NCBI GenBank assembly: GCA_004556155.1
Contig: SFIM01000024.1
Span: 1 to 36,732, forward strand
Direction of reading: 5' to 3'
DNA length: 36,732 nucleotides
Source: Clostridiales bacterium
Lineage (GTDB): Bacteria > Bacillota > Clostridia > Christensenellales > Aristaeellaceae
The notes under the pieces were generated by a model. It saw only the letters and a list, made by a program, of their open reading frames with translations, made no database searches and was not told the DNA's origin. The translations under genes and the position numbers were made by a program. Positions 18,257-25,733 of the stretch are shown in pieces; positions within the stretch are counted from its first letter, which is position 1, and each line of letters opens with the position of its first letter.

Positions 18257-19200
18257 ATCGCGCTATCCCACTTTCTGGCCAGGGCGTTGGTGCCAAACAC
18301 CAGCACGCAGCTGAGCACGGATTTCATCAGGCCCACCGCGGTGGACAGGCTGTAATTCATTTTGCCGATACCCTGCGTATACACCCAGGTATCGATGATT
18401 TCACCGCTGGAACGCACTTCATCGGAGAGGAATACATACACCTGGTTGAAGCCCGCGTCCAGCACCTTGCCGACGTTGAGGATCAGCAGGACAACGAAGA
18501 TCTTGCGGATGCAGGGCAGGGTGATGTACCAGATCTGGCGGAAACGGCCGCAGCCATCCACCGTGGCGGCCTCGTACAGCGAGGTATCGATGCCCATGAT
18601 GGCGGCCAGATAGATGATGGCGCCCCAGCCCAGAGCCTTCCACAGGTCGGTGCCTACCAGCACGGCCTGGAAGTATTTGTTGCTGGTCATAAAGGGAATG
18701 GCGGTGCCGCCCATCTTTTTAATGAAGGTATTGACAACGCCGTTGCTCTGCGAGAGCATAGCCACGCAGATACCGTACACAACAACCCAGCTGAGGAAGT
18801 GGGGCAGGTAACTGATGGTCTGCACGATGCGGGCAAAGAAGCGGTTGCGGCACTCAGATACCGCCAGGGCGAAGATCAGCGAGGGGAACAGACCCACAGC
18901 CAGCTTCCACAGCGACAGCGTGATGGTGTTTTTAATCACGTTGCGGTTGGCAGGGCTGGAGAAAAACTGCTCAAAATACTTGTACCAGGGCGTTACCCAC
19001 GGGCTGCCCAGGATACCCTTTTTGATGCTGAACTTTTTGAAGGCGATGACCAGGCCGTACATGGGGGCGTACTTGTACACCAGGAAATAAATGATGCCGG
19101 GCAGCAACATCAGGTACAGCGGCCACCAGCGCGTCATGGCGCGGCGAAAGCGCACGCCAAGCGGCTGCTTGTTGGCGGGATAGAGGGGTGTGGTGCTCAT
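18250..19200 (-). CDS. Carbohydrate ABC transporter permease, LplB/YteP-like
   Basis: Integral membrane subunit of 316 residues pairing with the LplC-like permease. It opens with a polar N-terminus, then WPLYLMLLPGIIYFLVYKYAPMYGLVIAF, typical of LplB. The EAA loop is LYEAATVDGCGRFRQIWYITLP. The C-terminus (TAVGLMKSVLSCVLVFGTN) is conserved. AAGGAGG directly before the ATG at 19200 fixes the start; the frame runs 17 codons further upstream without support. It is the first gene of the transporter operon, whose near-consensus promoter is at 19302-19331. Confidence 0.92.
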   Translation of the reverse strand: MSTTPLYPANKQPLGVRFRRAMTRWWPLYLMLLPGIIYFLVYKYAPMYGLVIAFKKFSIKKGILGSPWVTPWYKYFEQFFSSPANRNVIKNTITLSLWKLAVGLFPSLIFALAVSECRNRFFARIVQTISYLPHFLSWVVVYGICVAMLSQSNGVVNTFIKKMGGTAIPFMTSNKYFQAVLVGTDLWKALGWGAIIYLAAIMGIDTSLYEAATVDGCGRFRQIWYITLPCIRKIFVVLLILNVGKVLDAGFNQVYVFLSDEVRSSGEIIDTWVYTQGIGKMNYSLSTAVGLMKSVLSCVLVFGTNALARKWDSAIW

Positions 19201-19301
19201 GCTTCCTCCTTGGCAGGGTGCGGACGAAAAAGACGGGGCATCCTGCTGCAACGTGTTTTGCGCATTGGGGTTAAAATACTGCGAGATAGAATTCAGAAGT
19301 T

Positions 19302-19331
19302 ATTATATTATGTACGAACATAGCTTGTCAA
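19302..19331 (-). promoter_or_regulatory. Strong promoter of the lplBC-binding-protein operon, with a dyad in the spacer
   Basis: Minus strand TTGACA (19326-19331), an 18-bp spacer and TATAAT (19302-19307): both hexamers are consensus. The spacer contains TATGTtcgtACATA, a perfect 5-bp inverted repeat that could be an operator for the GntR protein encoded next door (inference). Such a strong core promoter would be expected to need repression. Confidence 0.8.
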
Positions 19332-19345
19332 GGGGTTTGTAGTAT

Positions 19346-19366
19346 GCAATATGTGACATCCTGCGC
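19346..19366 (+). repeat. 21-bp direct repeat upstream of the transporter promoter, copy 1
   Basis: GCAATATGTGACAtccTGCGC. It matches 19417-19437 at 18 of 21 positions, 71 bp away, and ends 15 bp upstream of the -35 box. Candidate regulator binding site. Confidence 0.6.
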
Positions 19367-19416
19367 AAATTGTTACCAGTTTTCGTGGCAACCTGTCTGA
19401 AAGCCTCCACGGACAG

Positions 19417-19437
19417 GCAATATGTGACACATTGCGC
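19417..19437 (+). repeat. 21-bp direct repeat upstream of the transporter promoter, copy 2
   Basis: GCAATATGTGACAcatTGCGC. This copy is also an imperfect palindrome (GCAA-TGTG-A-CACA-TTGC). The DNA between the two copies holds two weak inverted repeats, GTTaCCA/TGGcAAC and CCTGTC/GACAGG. Confidence 0.6.
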
Positions 19438-19478
19438 GGCTGAGAATAGCGGGGGTTTATGGGGATAAAACGCCCATA

Positions 19479-20201
19479 TTACGCCTTTACCTTCAGCTCA
19501 AATTCGTTCTTGGCGATGGGGTACAGGCTGATGGTGTATTCCAGCGGGAACTGCTTTTGATCCCAGGCGGTGGAGGTGATGGCGATGGCCAGGGAACCGC
19601 TGTCCACGCCCATCAGGTGGCACTGCCGGTCGGTCAGCGCCTGGGCGGAAAGGTGCTTGTCAAAGATAGTCCGTACATAGCCGTTTTCCTTGAGCACCTT
19701 GTACAGCGGGGTGGTTTCCAGATCGTAATTCTGGAAAAACTCCAGAAAATCCGCGCGGAAGTGCGATGTAGTCAGCACCAGGGGTCCGGTGGCGAAGGCG
19801 TCCTTGGGATAGCGCAGGCGCGTCATTTGCAGCAGCCGCGCATCGGGGGCCAGCGCCAGCTTTTCATTGATCTCCGGAATGGCCGGGACAGTGCGGAAGG
19901 ACAGCAATTCCGTGCAGGGAATCAATCCGCGCTTTTCCAAATCCTGGGCGAAGGAGTTGATAAACAGCGTGGTATCCTGCAAATGCACCTCGCTGGATAC
20001 GTAGGTGCCTACGCCCTTGACGCGCGTAAGCAGCCCCTCCTCCACCAGGCGGGACATGGCCATGCGGATGGTGGAACGGCTGACGCCATATTGCTTGCAC
20101 AGATCCACCTCGCGTGGGATCAGATCGCCCGCGACCCAGTCGCGGCTGCTGATCTTATCGCGCATGGAGGACAGCACAGATTCATAAAGCGGGATCGCCA
20201 T
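19479..20201 (-). CDS. GntR-family (HutC subfamily) transcriptional regulator
   Basis: 240 residues. The N-terminal winged helix (about 1-70) has IPREVDLCKQYGVSRSTIRMAMSRLVEEGLL and the wing RVKGVGTYV. The C-terminal UTRA-type ligand domain (about 90-240) has PLVLTTSHFRADF and PLEYTISLYP. UTRA regulators usually respond to a phosphorylated sugar or similar metabolite and repress adjacent transport genes. GAGGAGG precedes the ATG. The gene lies 30 bp downstream of the metallophosphoesterase gene (probably co-transcribed) and 278 bp upstream of the transporter operon, whose promoter region carries dyads and direct repeats. It is the likely regulator of both arms of the locus. Confidence 0.92.
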   Translation of the reverse strand: MAIPLYESVLSSMRDKISSRDWVAGDLIPREVDLCKQYGVSRSTIRMAMSRLVEEGLLTRVKGVGTYVSSEVHLQDTTLFINSFAQDLEKRGLIPCTELLSFRTVPAIPEINEKLALAPDARLLQMTRLRYPKDAFATGPLVLTTSHFRADFLEFFQNYDLETTPLYKVLKENGYVRTIFDKHLSAQALTDRQCHLMGVDSGSLAIAITSTAWDQKQFPLEYTISLYPIAKNEFELKVKA

Positions 20202-20231
20202 GAGATAACCTCCTCTCCTGATTGATAACGG

Positions 20232-22016
20232 TTAATCGGGCAGGGTGAACACCTGATCGTAGGCTGTCAGCCATTCATGCTTGGCATAATCGAAGGCGCG
20301 CAGCAGCAGCGTTTTGCCAAATACATACACAAAGCAGCCGCAGTGGCACAGGCCGGGCGCGTCCTTCTCGTTGGGGCCGTAGCCATAGGCGCAGCCGCGC
20401 ACGCCGGGCATATCAATGACGGTGTAGCGCTCGTCCTCCAGGTAGTTGATGCCCGCGCCGCCGCCGAAGCCATGGTGCACATGACCCGTGCACAGCACCA
20501 CGTCCGGATGGCTGCGCAGCACGTCGTACAGGCCGTTTTCCCGGATGATGACGCTGTGCTCACGGTAATTGCCCTGGGACTGACGATCCAGCAGCTTGCG
20601 CACGCTGTTGTGAATCACCAGGAAAACGGGCTTGCCCTGGCCGCAGTAGCGATCCAGCCGCTCACGCAGATAGTCGATCTGCTCGGGCTTGATTTCGCCC
20701 GCATGGATCCACATGCCCTTGTAGCCCGTTACCGTATAGGTATCGCTGTACTGCGCCAGCACGATCACATGGCAGCCGTTGACCTCGCCTTCATAGAACA
20801 GCTTGCTGTAATCGGCGGGTACCATGCCGTGCTGATGCAGGTGATCGCAGTGATAGCGCACCAGCTCGTTGCACTTGAGCTCCAGCGTTTCATGGTTGCC
20901 CACGGTGACGAACAGCGGCTTGTCCGCCCATTCATCCTCGATCATATGCCAATAGCTGTCCAGCTCAAAATCCTTGCCGAAGAAGGAGTAATCGCCGCCG
21001 TCGATCACCGCGTCCATGCCCAATTCCTGCGCCCAACGATAGGCGCGGCGGGTGGTCAGCGTGCGCAGGCCGTCGTCGCCGTCGCAATGCTCATCGGAGA
21101 TCAGAAAGAGCTTCAGATCGGGCTGATTGGTCTTTAGCAGGAAGGCTTCGTATTCCTCCCGCAGCAGGTGATACAGCGCCATGGGGTTTTCGCTGGTCTG
21201 CGCCTGCTCGGCCAGCCAGCGGGCGTGGGAGAGCAGCTTCTGCGCGGCGGCAGGATTGTAGATCGGACCCTGATCCAGCTTGCGGCCGGCAATTTCACAG
21301 GCCAGCTGGCTGGTTGCACCCACATAATAACGGCGGGCGACTTCAGCTTCGCTCATTACGCCCTGTTCCAGCGCAAAATCCGCCAGCGTATCCGGCCCCA
21401 GGCCGAAGGCGCCGTTTGCGTCCGCGCCCACGGTCAGCGGCTGATCGCCCAGGGAAAGCGCCTGCCACTGGCTGATCACGGCTTCGCGGTAAACCTGCCC
21501 ATCCACATACAGGCGCAGCAGACCCGCGCGGTCGGCGGTCAGCACGATCATATGCCAGCGGCCGTCGCACACAGGGCGTACGCTGCCAAACTGCACCGGC
21601 TTATCCGCGCCCTCGGGCATAAAGTTAACAGTCAAAAAAGCGCGGGGCTGCAGCACGGCTACGCTCAGACCCGGACGGTATGCGCCGTCAAAGGCGCAGT
21701 TGGCGCACAGCACGCCGCCATGAGCCAGCTGGCCGGGGGTCTGCGCGGCACGATCCACAAAATCGCAATAGCCCAGATAATCCGCCGGATCGCCGCACCA
21801 GCCGTTGCAGCCGTTGCGGTCGGTCTTGAGCCACAGACGCAGGGTAAAATCATCTGCGCCCAGGGTGCTGCCGGTCAGGGTGATTTTGTCCTTGGCGCTT
21901 TGCCCGGCGGTATTGTCAAAATAAAGGGCGACGCCGCCGTCGTGCGCGGTCGTTTCGGTACAGCCGGAACGCAGGACGTTTTGATCAAAAAGGGTGAAAA
22001 TTTCAGCAGGATTCAT
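20232..22016 (-). CDS. Metallophosphoesterase with N-terminal LamG/ConA-like domain
   Basis: 594 residues, no signal peptide, so probably cytosolic. Residues about 25-225 resemble a LamG/concanavalin-A-like beta-sandwich (DDFTLRLWLKTD, GRWHMIVLTADRAGLLRLYVDGQ). Residues about 300-560 form a calcineurin-like phosphoesterase with all metal ligands visible: D308 and H310 (ISDEH), D342 (GGD), N374-H375 (GNHE), H469 (VIHNS) and H512/H514 (TGHVHH). A ConA-like fold fused to a phosphatase suggests a glycan phosphate or phosphodiester substrate, but this is inference. GGAGG precedes the ATG at 22016. It has its own promoter (22047-22075), divergent from the sulfatase gene, and gntR follows. Confidence 0.85.
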   Translation of the reverse strand: MNPAEIFTLFDQNVLRSGCTETTAHDGGVALYFDNTAGQSAKDKITLTGSTLGADDFTLRLWLKTDRNGCNGWCGDPADYLGYCDFVDRAAQTPGQLAHGGVLCANCAFDGAYRPGLSVAVLQPRAFLTVNFMPEGADKPVQFGSVRPVCDGRWHMIVLTADRAGLLRLYVDGQVYREAVISQWQALSLGDQPLTVGADANGAFGLGPDTLADFALEQGVMSEAEVARRYYVGATSQLACEIAGRKLDQGPIYNPAAAQKLLSHARWLAEQAQTSENPMALYHLLREEYEAFLLKTNQPDLKLFLISDEHCDGDDGLRTLTTRRAYRWAQELGMDAVIDGGDYSFFGKDFELDSYWHMIEDEWADKPLFVTVGNHETLELKCNELVRYHCDHLHQHGMVPADYSKLFYEGEVNGCHVIVLAQYSDTYTVTGYKGMWIHAGEIKPEQIDYLRERLDRYCGQGKPVFLVIHNSVRKLLDRQSQGNYREHSVIIRENGLYDVLRSHPDVVLCTGHVHHGFGGGAGINYLEDERYTVIDMPGVRGCAYGYGPNEKDAPGLCHCGCFVYVFGKTLLLRAFDYAKHEWLTAYDQVFTLPD

Positions 22017-22046
22017 CAGACGCCTCCATCCTATAAGTTATGACAT

Positions 22047-22075
22047 ATTATAATACAAATCGCCATATGTTTCAA
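22047..22075 (-). promoter_or_regulatory. Promoter of the metallophosphoesterase-gntR operon
   Basis: Minus strand TTGAAA (22070-22075), a 17-bp spacer and a perfect TATAAT (22047-22052). A 9-bp palindrome TATGTCATA lies at the downstream edge of the -10. Confidence 0.75.
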
Positions 22076-22078
22076 TGC

Positions 22079-22106
22079 TTGTTTTTTATAGAAAAGCTGT
22101 TATAAT
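22079..22106 (+). promoter_or_regulatory. Promoter of the sulfatase-oxidoreductase operon
   Basis: TTGTTT (22079-22084), a 16-bp spacer and a perfect TATAAT (22101-22106), divergent from and adjacent to the promoter at 22047-22075. A shared operator could control both. Confidence 0.65.
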
Positions 22107-22152
22107 AGGATTTACTCGGATTTTAACGAAACGCGACGATGGGGAGGAAGCT

Positions 22153-23586
22153 ATGAAACCAAACATTGTGTTCATTACATCGGATCAGCAGCGGCGCGAT
22201 AGCCTGGGCATTTACGGCTGCCGCTATGTCAGTACCCCCAATCTGGATCGCCTGGGCAGCCAGGCCACCGTGTACGAGCATTGCTACTGCAACGCCCCCG
22301 TATGTACGCCCAGCCGCGCCTGCATGATGACGGGCAAAACCATGCCCGGCCACGGCGTGTATAACCTGTTTGATATTTTGCCGGAAAACGAAAAGATGCT
22401 GCCCTATTATCTGCGAGAGCAAGGCTACGAAACGGCGCTGGTGGGCAAGCTGCACGTCAGCGGCACGGAGTATGAGGTAAATAAGCGCAACCCCGGCGAC
22501 GGCTTTGATATTTATGATCTGGCGCACGAGCCCAGCGTTTACACCGAGGCTCCCTATAATGCCTACGCCCGCTGGCTGCTGGAAAACTATCCTGACGAGT
22601 GGCGCGCCATCCGCGCCCAGGGCCGCAAGCGCAAGCACCGCAGCGCCGAAACGCATTTTTCCACCTGGGTCAGCCAGCGCTCGGCCGAGGTGATCCGCAA
22701 CCGCGATAAGTCCAAGCCCCTGTATCTGCAGGTGGGCTACTTTGATCCCCATAATCCTTATGATCATTATCCGCTGGAAAGCGAGCAGCTGCTGCATCCG
22801 GAGTACTATCCGGAGGTCATCCCGGACGATGTATCCGCCATGCCCGAGGCCTTGCAGCTGGAGGCGCACTATCACTGCCCCGCCACCCTGGGCGCGACGG
22901 GCGATACCAACCGCAAGATCCGCACGGGCTACTTTGCCGGCGTGTCCTTCCTGGATCAGCAGATCGAAAAGATCTTCCAGGCGCTCAAGGATGAAGGCAT
23001 CTTTGATAACACGCTGATTATCTATACCTCCGATCACGGCGATATGCTGGGCGACCACGGCCTGTATTCCAAGGGCGCGATGTTTTATGAGCAGGGCGTC
23101 AATGTGCCTCTGATTGTCAAGTTCCCCCATCAGACGCAGGGCTGCCGCAGTGAGGATCTGGTGATGCTGGAGGATATGTTCTCCACCATTTATACCGCCG
23201 CGGGCGGCGACGCCAGCTTCCGCCCCGAAAGCCTGCCGCTCCAGGGTGAAAAGAAGCACGAGTTTGCCATGACCGAATATCGCGGCTGCGGCAAGTTCGA
23301 TCTGATGGGCTTCCCGCACATCCTGCACGCCACCATGATCCGCACGGCGGAATGGAAGCTGAACCTGTATCACGATACCTGCGACGGCCAGCTCTTCCAC
23401 CTGACCGAGGATCCGCAGGAAAAGAACAACCTCTACCACGATCCTGCCTGCGCGGGCAAGATCATGGAGCTGATGCAGATGTATCTGCGCTACGATACGG
23501 AGCGCGATTACAACTATAACGCAGAGCGCGGCGGCCGCTCGGGCATCCCCGGCTTTGCCAAGGCCATTTGCGAAATCAAGCTTTGA
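22153..23586 (+). CDS. Cysteine-type sulfatase (alkaline phosphatase superfamily)
   Basis: Hydrolyses sulfate esters. 477 residues, no signal peptide, so cytosolic. The formylglycine motif CxPSR is C51-T-P-S-R55 followed by ACMMTGK, so maturation needs an anaerobic (radical SAM) sulfatase-maturating enzyme that is not in this window. Metal ligands are D11 in SDQQR and D294-H295 in SDHGDMLGDHG; K99 and H101 (VGKLH) fit the sulfate-binding residues. A cytosolic sulfatase implies import of a sulfated oligosaccharide first, fitting the ABC importer in this locus. GGGGAGG precedes the ATG at 22153; a longer frame from 22075 runs through the promoter and is rejected. A phosphonate hydrolase/phosphodiesterase relative is an alternative. 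Confidence 0.88.
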   Translation: MKPNIVFITSDQQRRDSLGIYGCRYVSTPNLDRLGSQATVYEHCYCNAPVCTPSRACMMTGKTMPGHGVYNLFDILPENEKMLPYYLREQGYETALVGKLHVSGTEYEVNKRNPGDGFDIYDLAHEPSVYTEAPYNAYARWLLENYPDEWRAIRAQGRKRKHRSAETHFSTWVSQRSAEVIRNRDKSKPLYLQVGYFDPHNPYDHYPLESEQLLHPEYYPEVIPDDVSAMPEALQLEAHYHCPATLGATGDTNRKIRTGYFAGVSFLDQQIEKIFQALKDEGIFDNTLIIYTSDHGDMLGDHGLYSKGAMFYEQGVNVPLIVKFPHQTQGCRSEDLVMLEDMFSTIYTAAGGDASFRPESLPLQGEKKHEFAMTEYRGCGKFDLMGFPHILHATMIRTAEWKLNLYHDTCDGQLFHLTEDPQEKNNLYHDPACAGKIMELMQMYLRYDTERDYNYNAERGGRSGIPGFAKAICEIKL

Positions 23587-23607
23587 TAGAAAACCTGGAG
23601 GCACAAT

Positions 23608-25491
23608 ATGTCAGTTCGCAGCAAAAAGAAAGAAGCGTCCTTTGATGTAATCGTCGTTGGTGGCGGCATGACGGGCATGTGCGCGGCCATTGCCAGCGCG
23701 CGCCACGGCGCGAAAACCGCCCTGGTGCAGGAGCGGCCTGTGTTTGGCGGCAATGCCAGCAGCGAAATCCGCATGCATATCTGCGGCGCGTCGGCCAACA
23801 TGGTCAAGCCCAATGCCGAGGAAACCGGCATCCTGCGCGAGATCCTGCTGGAAAACAAGCGCGTAAACGATTATTACAACTATTCCGTGTGGGATCGCGT
23901 GCTGTTCACCGCCATCCGCGAGCAGGAAAATCTGTCGATGTTCCTCAATACCACCATGCATGATGTGGAGACCGAGGGGCATCGCATTACGGCCATTCAT
24001 TGCTATCAGATGACTACCGAGATCGAGTGGACGCTGCGCGCACCGGTGTTCTGCGACTGCACGGGCAACGGCACGCTGGGCTTCATGGCCGGCATGCCCT
24101 TCCGCACCGGCAGCGAGGGCAAGGCGGAGTATCATGAGCCGCACGCGCCCGAGCAGCCCGATCAGCACCGCATGGGCAATACCCTGCTATTCAAGGCCGT
24201 GGATCGCGGCCATCCGGTGGCGTTTGTGCCGCCCAAGGGCAGCTATACCTTCACCGAGGAGCAGCTGCGCTACCGCAAGCATGCCGATGCGAAGCCGCTC
24301 TTTGGCGTGCTGGAGGCAGAAAACAAGGCCGATCCGATCCTGGACAACGTGGACAACACCACCAAGGATATGGTGTTTGACGCCTATTGTCTGGATTACG
24401 GCTATTGGTGGATTGAACTGACCGGCGAAAAGGCCGATATCATCGAGGAATATGAGGACATCCGCGACGAATTGATCAAGTGCGTGTACGGCGTGTGGGA
24501 TCATATCAAAAACGGCGGTGATCATGGCGCGCAGAACTTTGATCTGGAATGGGTGGGCATGCTGCCCGGCGTGCGCGAAAGCCGCCGCATGGAGGGCGAG
24601 TACATGCTCAATGAGAACGATCTGCTGGAAAACCGCGTGTTTGACGACGCGGTGGCCTATGGCGGCTGGCCGGTGGATAACCATGTGGAGCACGGCCTGC
24701 TGGACTTTGACAAGATGCCCAGCGAAATCTACGCCTTCAACGGCCTGTACACCATTCCTTATCGTTCTTATGTGGCCAAGGATATGGATAACCTGTTCAT
24801 CGGCGGACGCAGCATGGGCGCAAGCAAGCTGGCCATGGCCTCCAGCCGCGTGATGGGCACCTGCGCCGTGGGCGGCCAGGCGGTGGGTACTGCCGCCGCG
24901 CTGTGCAAAAAGTACGGCTGCACGCCCCATGAAGTGGAAGCCCATATGAAGGAGCTGCAGCAGATGCTGCTCAAGGACGACTGCTACATTCCGGGCTACA
25001 AGAACGAAGATCCCGCCGATCTGGCCCGCGCGGCGCAGGTATCCGCCGGCAGCGAAAAGCAGCCTGCGGCCAATGTGATCAACGGCGTGGCCCGCACGGT
25101 GGGCAGAAACGAAAACTGCTGGCAGTCCGACGGCCTGGCGGGCGATAACGGCGTGCTGTCCCTCAAGTGGGATGCGCCCCATACCCTGCGCCAAGTACGC
25201 CTGACCTTTGACCCCAACCTGTGCTCCTCCATCAAGATCACCCTGTCCTCCAAGCGCATTGCCGAGCAGGTGCCCGGCGTGCCGCCCGAGCTGGTGCGCG
25301 ATTACGATGTGGAGCTGCTCAAGGATGGCCAGGTGCTGGCCTCCCGCAGCGTACGAGGCAACTATCAGCGCCTGAATGTGCTGAACTTTGACGCCTGCGA
25401 CTGCGACGAAGTACGCCTGCATGTGCTGGCGACTAACGGCATTGCCGACGCGCGCGTATACGAGGTGCGCGCCTATGAACAGGCGGACTGA
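23608..25491 (+). CDS. FAD-dependent oxidoreductase (FAD_oxidored type) with C-terminal beta-sandwich-like region
   Basis: 627 residues, no signal peptide. The FAD Rossmann motif is VVGGGMTG (16-23) with E42 at the end of the second strand, then FGGNASSEIRMHICG. The second FAD-contact region is LFIGGRSMGASKLAMASSRVMGTCAVGGQ, near 395-425. The C-terminal 130 residues (TLRQVRLTFDPN, YDVELLKDGQ) look like a discoidin/F5-8C-type sandwich, a frequent partner in glycan enzymes. The substrate is unknown. In this setting it may oxidise a sugar hydroxyl so that the linkage can be cleaved by elimination, but that is speculation. Its ribosome binding site GGAGG is well placed, 21 bp after the sulfatase gene, so the two are co-transcribed. 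Confidence 0.82.
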   Translation: MSVRSKKKEASFDVIVVGGGMTGMCAAIASARHGAKTALVQERPVFGGNASSEIRMHICGASANMVKPNAEETGILREILLENKRVNDYYNYSVWDRVLFTAIREQENLSMFLNTTMHDVETEGHRITAIHCYQMTTEIEWTLRAPVFCDCTGNGTLGFMAGMPFRTGSEGKAEYHEPHAPEQPDQHRMGNTLLFKAVDRGHPVAFVPPKGSYTFTEEQLRYRKHADAKPLFGVLEAENKADPILDNVDNTTKDMVFDAYCLDYGYWWIELTGEKADIIEEYEDIRDELIKCVYGVWDHIKNGGDHGAQNFDLEWVGMLPGVRESRRMEGEYMLNENDLLENRVFDDAVAYGGWPVDNHVEHGLLDFDKMPSEIYAFNGLYTIPYRSYVAKDMDNLFIGGRSMGASKLAMASSRVMGTCAVGGQAVGTAAALCKKYGCTPHEVEAHMKELQQMLLKDDCYIPGYKNEDPADLARAAQVSAGSEKQPAANVINGVARTVGRNENCWQSDGLAGDNGVLSLKWDAPHTLRQVRLTFDPNLCSSIKITLSSKRIAEQVPGVPPELVRDYDVELLKDGQVLASRSVRGNYQRLNVLNFDACDCDEVRLHVLATNGIADARVYEVRAYEQAD

Positions 25492-25497
25492 TCGTCG

Positions 25498-25526
25498 TTG
25501 ACAGACGGCGCCCGGCATGCTATATT
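25498..25526 (+). promoter_or_regulatory. Promoter of the leader peptide-MFS unit
   Basis: A consensus TTGACA (25498-25503), a 17-bp spacer and TATATT (25521-25526), immediately after the oxidoreductase stop. It gives a roughly 200-nt leader before the MFS start. Confidence 0.75.
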
Positions 25527-25568
25527 GGCAATAGAAAATCGCTTTGGAAGCGGGAAAGGGGACGCACG

Positions 25569-25664
25569 ATGGGCTGGAGGCTGATGCATGTTCGCCTGCA
25601 AAAGGGCAATGTATGCGCGCCTTCGGGAGAAGTGCGCCCTTTTTGCCCCTTCCTGCCGGTATAA
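25569..25664 (+). CDS. Putative 31-residue leader peptide of the MFS attenuator
   Basis: An ATG at 25569 with AAAGGGG 7-8 bases upstream opens a 31-codon frame ending TAA at 25662-25664. The peptide starts MGWRLMHVRLQKGN and ends RPFCPFLPV. It lies inside the transcribed leader of the MFS gene. Its second half overlaps a stable hairpin (25598-25646), and a terminator hairpin follows 29 bases after its stop. This is the arrangement of translation-controlled attenuators in front of antibiotic-resistance genes. The sequence also reminds me, from memory only, of leader peptides of ribosome-protection tetracycline genes. It is probably a regulatory ORF and not a functional protein. Confidence 0.55.
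   Translation: MGWRLMHVRLQKGNVCAPSGEVRPFCPFLPV
25598..25646 (+). promoter_or_regulatory. Leader hairpin within the leader ORF
   Basis: AAAAGGGC (25600-25607) pairs with GCCCTTTT (25636-25643), extendable by GC at the base with one T bulge. Nested inside is GCGC (615-618) with GCGC (634-637) and CTTC-GGGA-GAAG (621-632). The two nested pairings partly compete for 25636-25637. Ribosome movement through the leader ORF would open this structure. Confidence 0.5.
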
Positions 25665-25693
25665 ACGCAGGAAATCCTGCAAAAATGCCGCTT

Positions 25694-25733
25694 CTCCCTT
25701 TCATTGCAGCAATACATGAAAGGGAGCTTTTTT
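25694..25733 (+). terminator. Attenuator terminator that also sequesters the MFS ribosome binding site
   Basis: CTCCCTTTCAT (25694-25704) pairs perfectly with ATGAAAGGGAG (25716-25726), 11 bp, followed by C and T6 directly before the MFS ATG (25734). AAAGGGAG in the 3' arm is the only Shine-Dalgarno for the MFS gene. Formation of the hairpin would therefore block both elongation and translation. GAAAGGGG at 25554-25561, the leader ORF's own ribosome binding site, can pair with CCCTTTC as a candidate antiterminator. Confidence 0.8.

Noticed and set aside
22123..25704. Long antisense frames opposite the sulfatase and oxidoreductase genes
   Set aside because: Low-complexity A/H/V/G composition typical of reverse reading of GC-rich genes; no ribosome binding sites or motifs.
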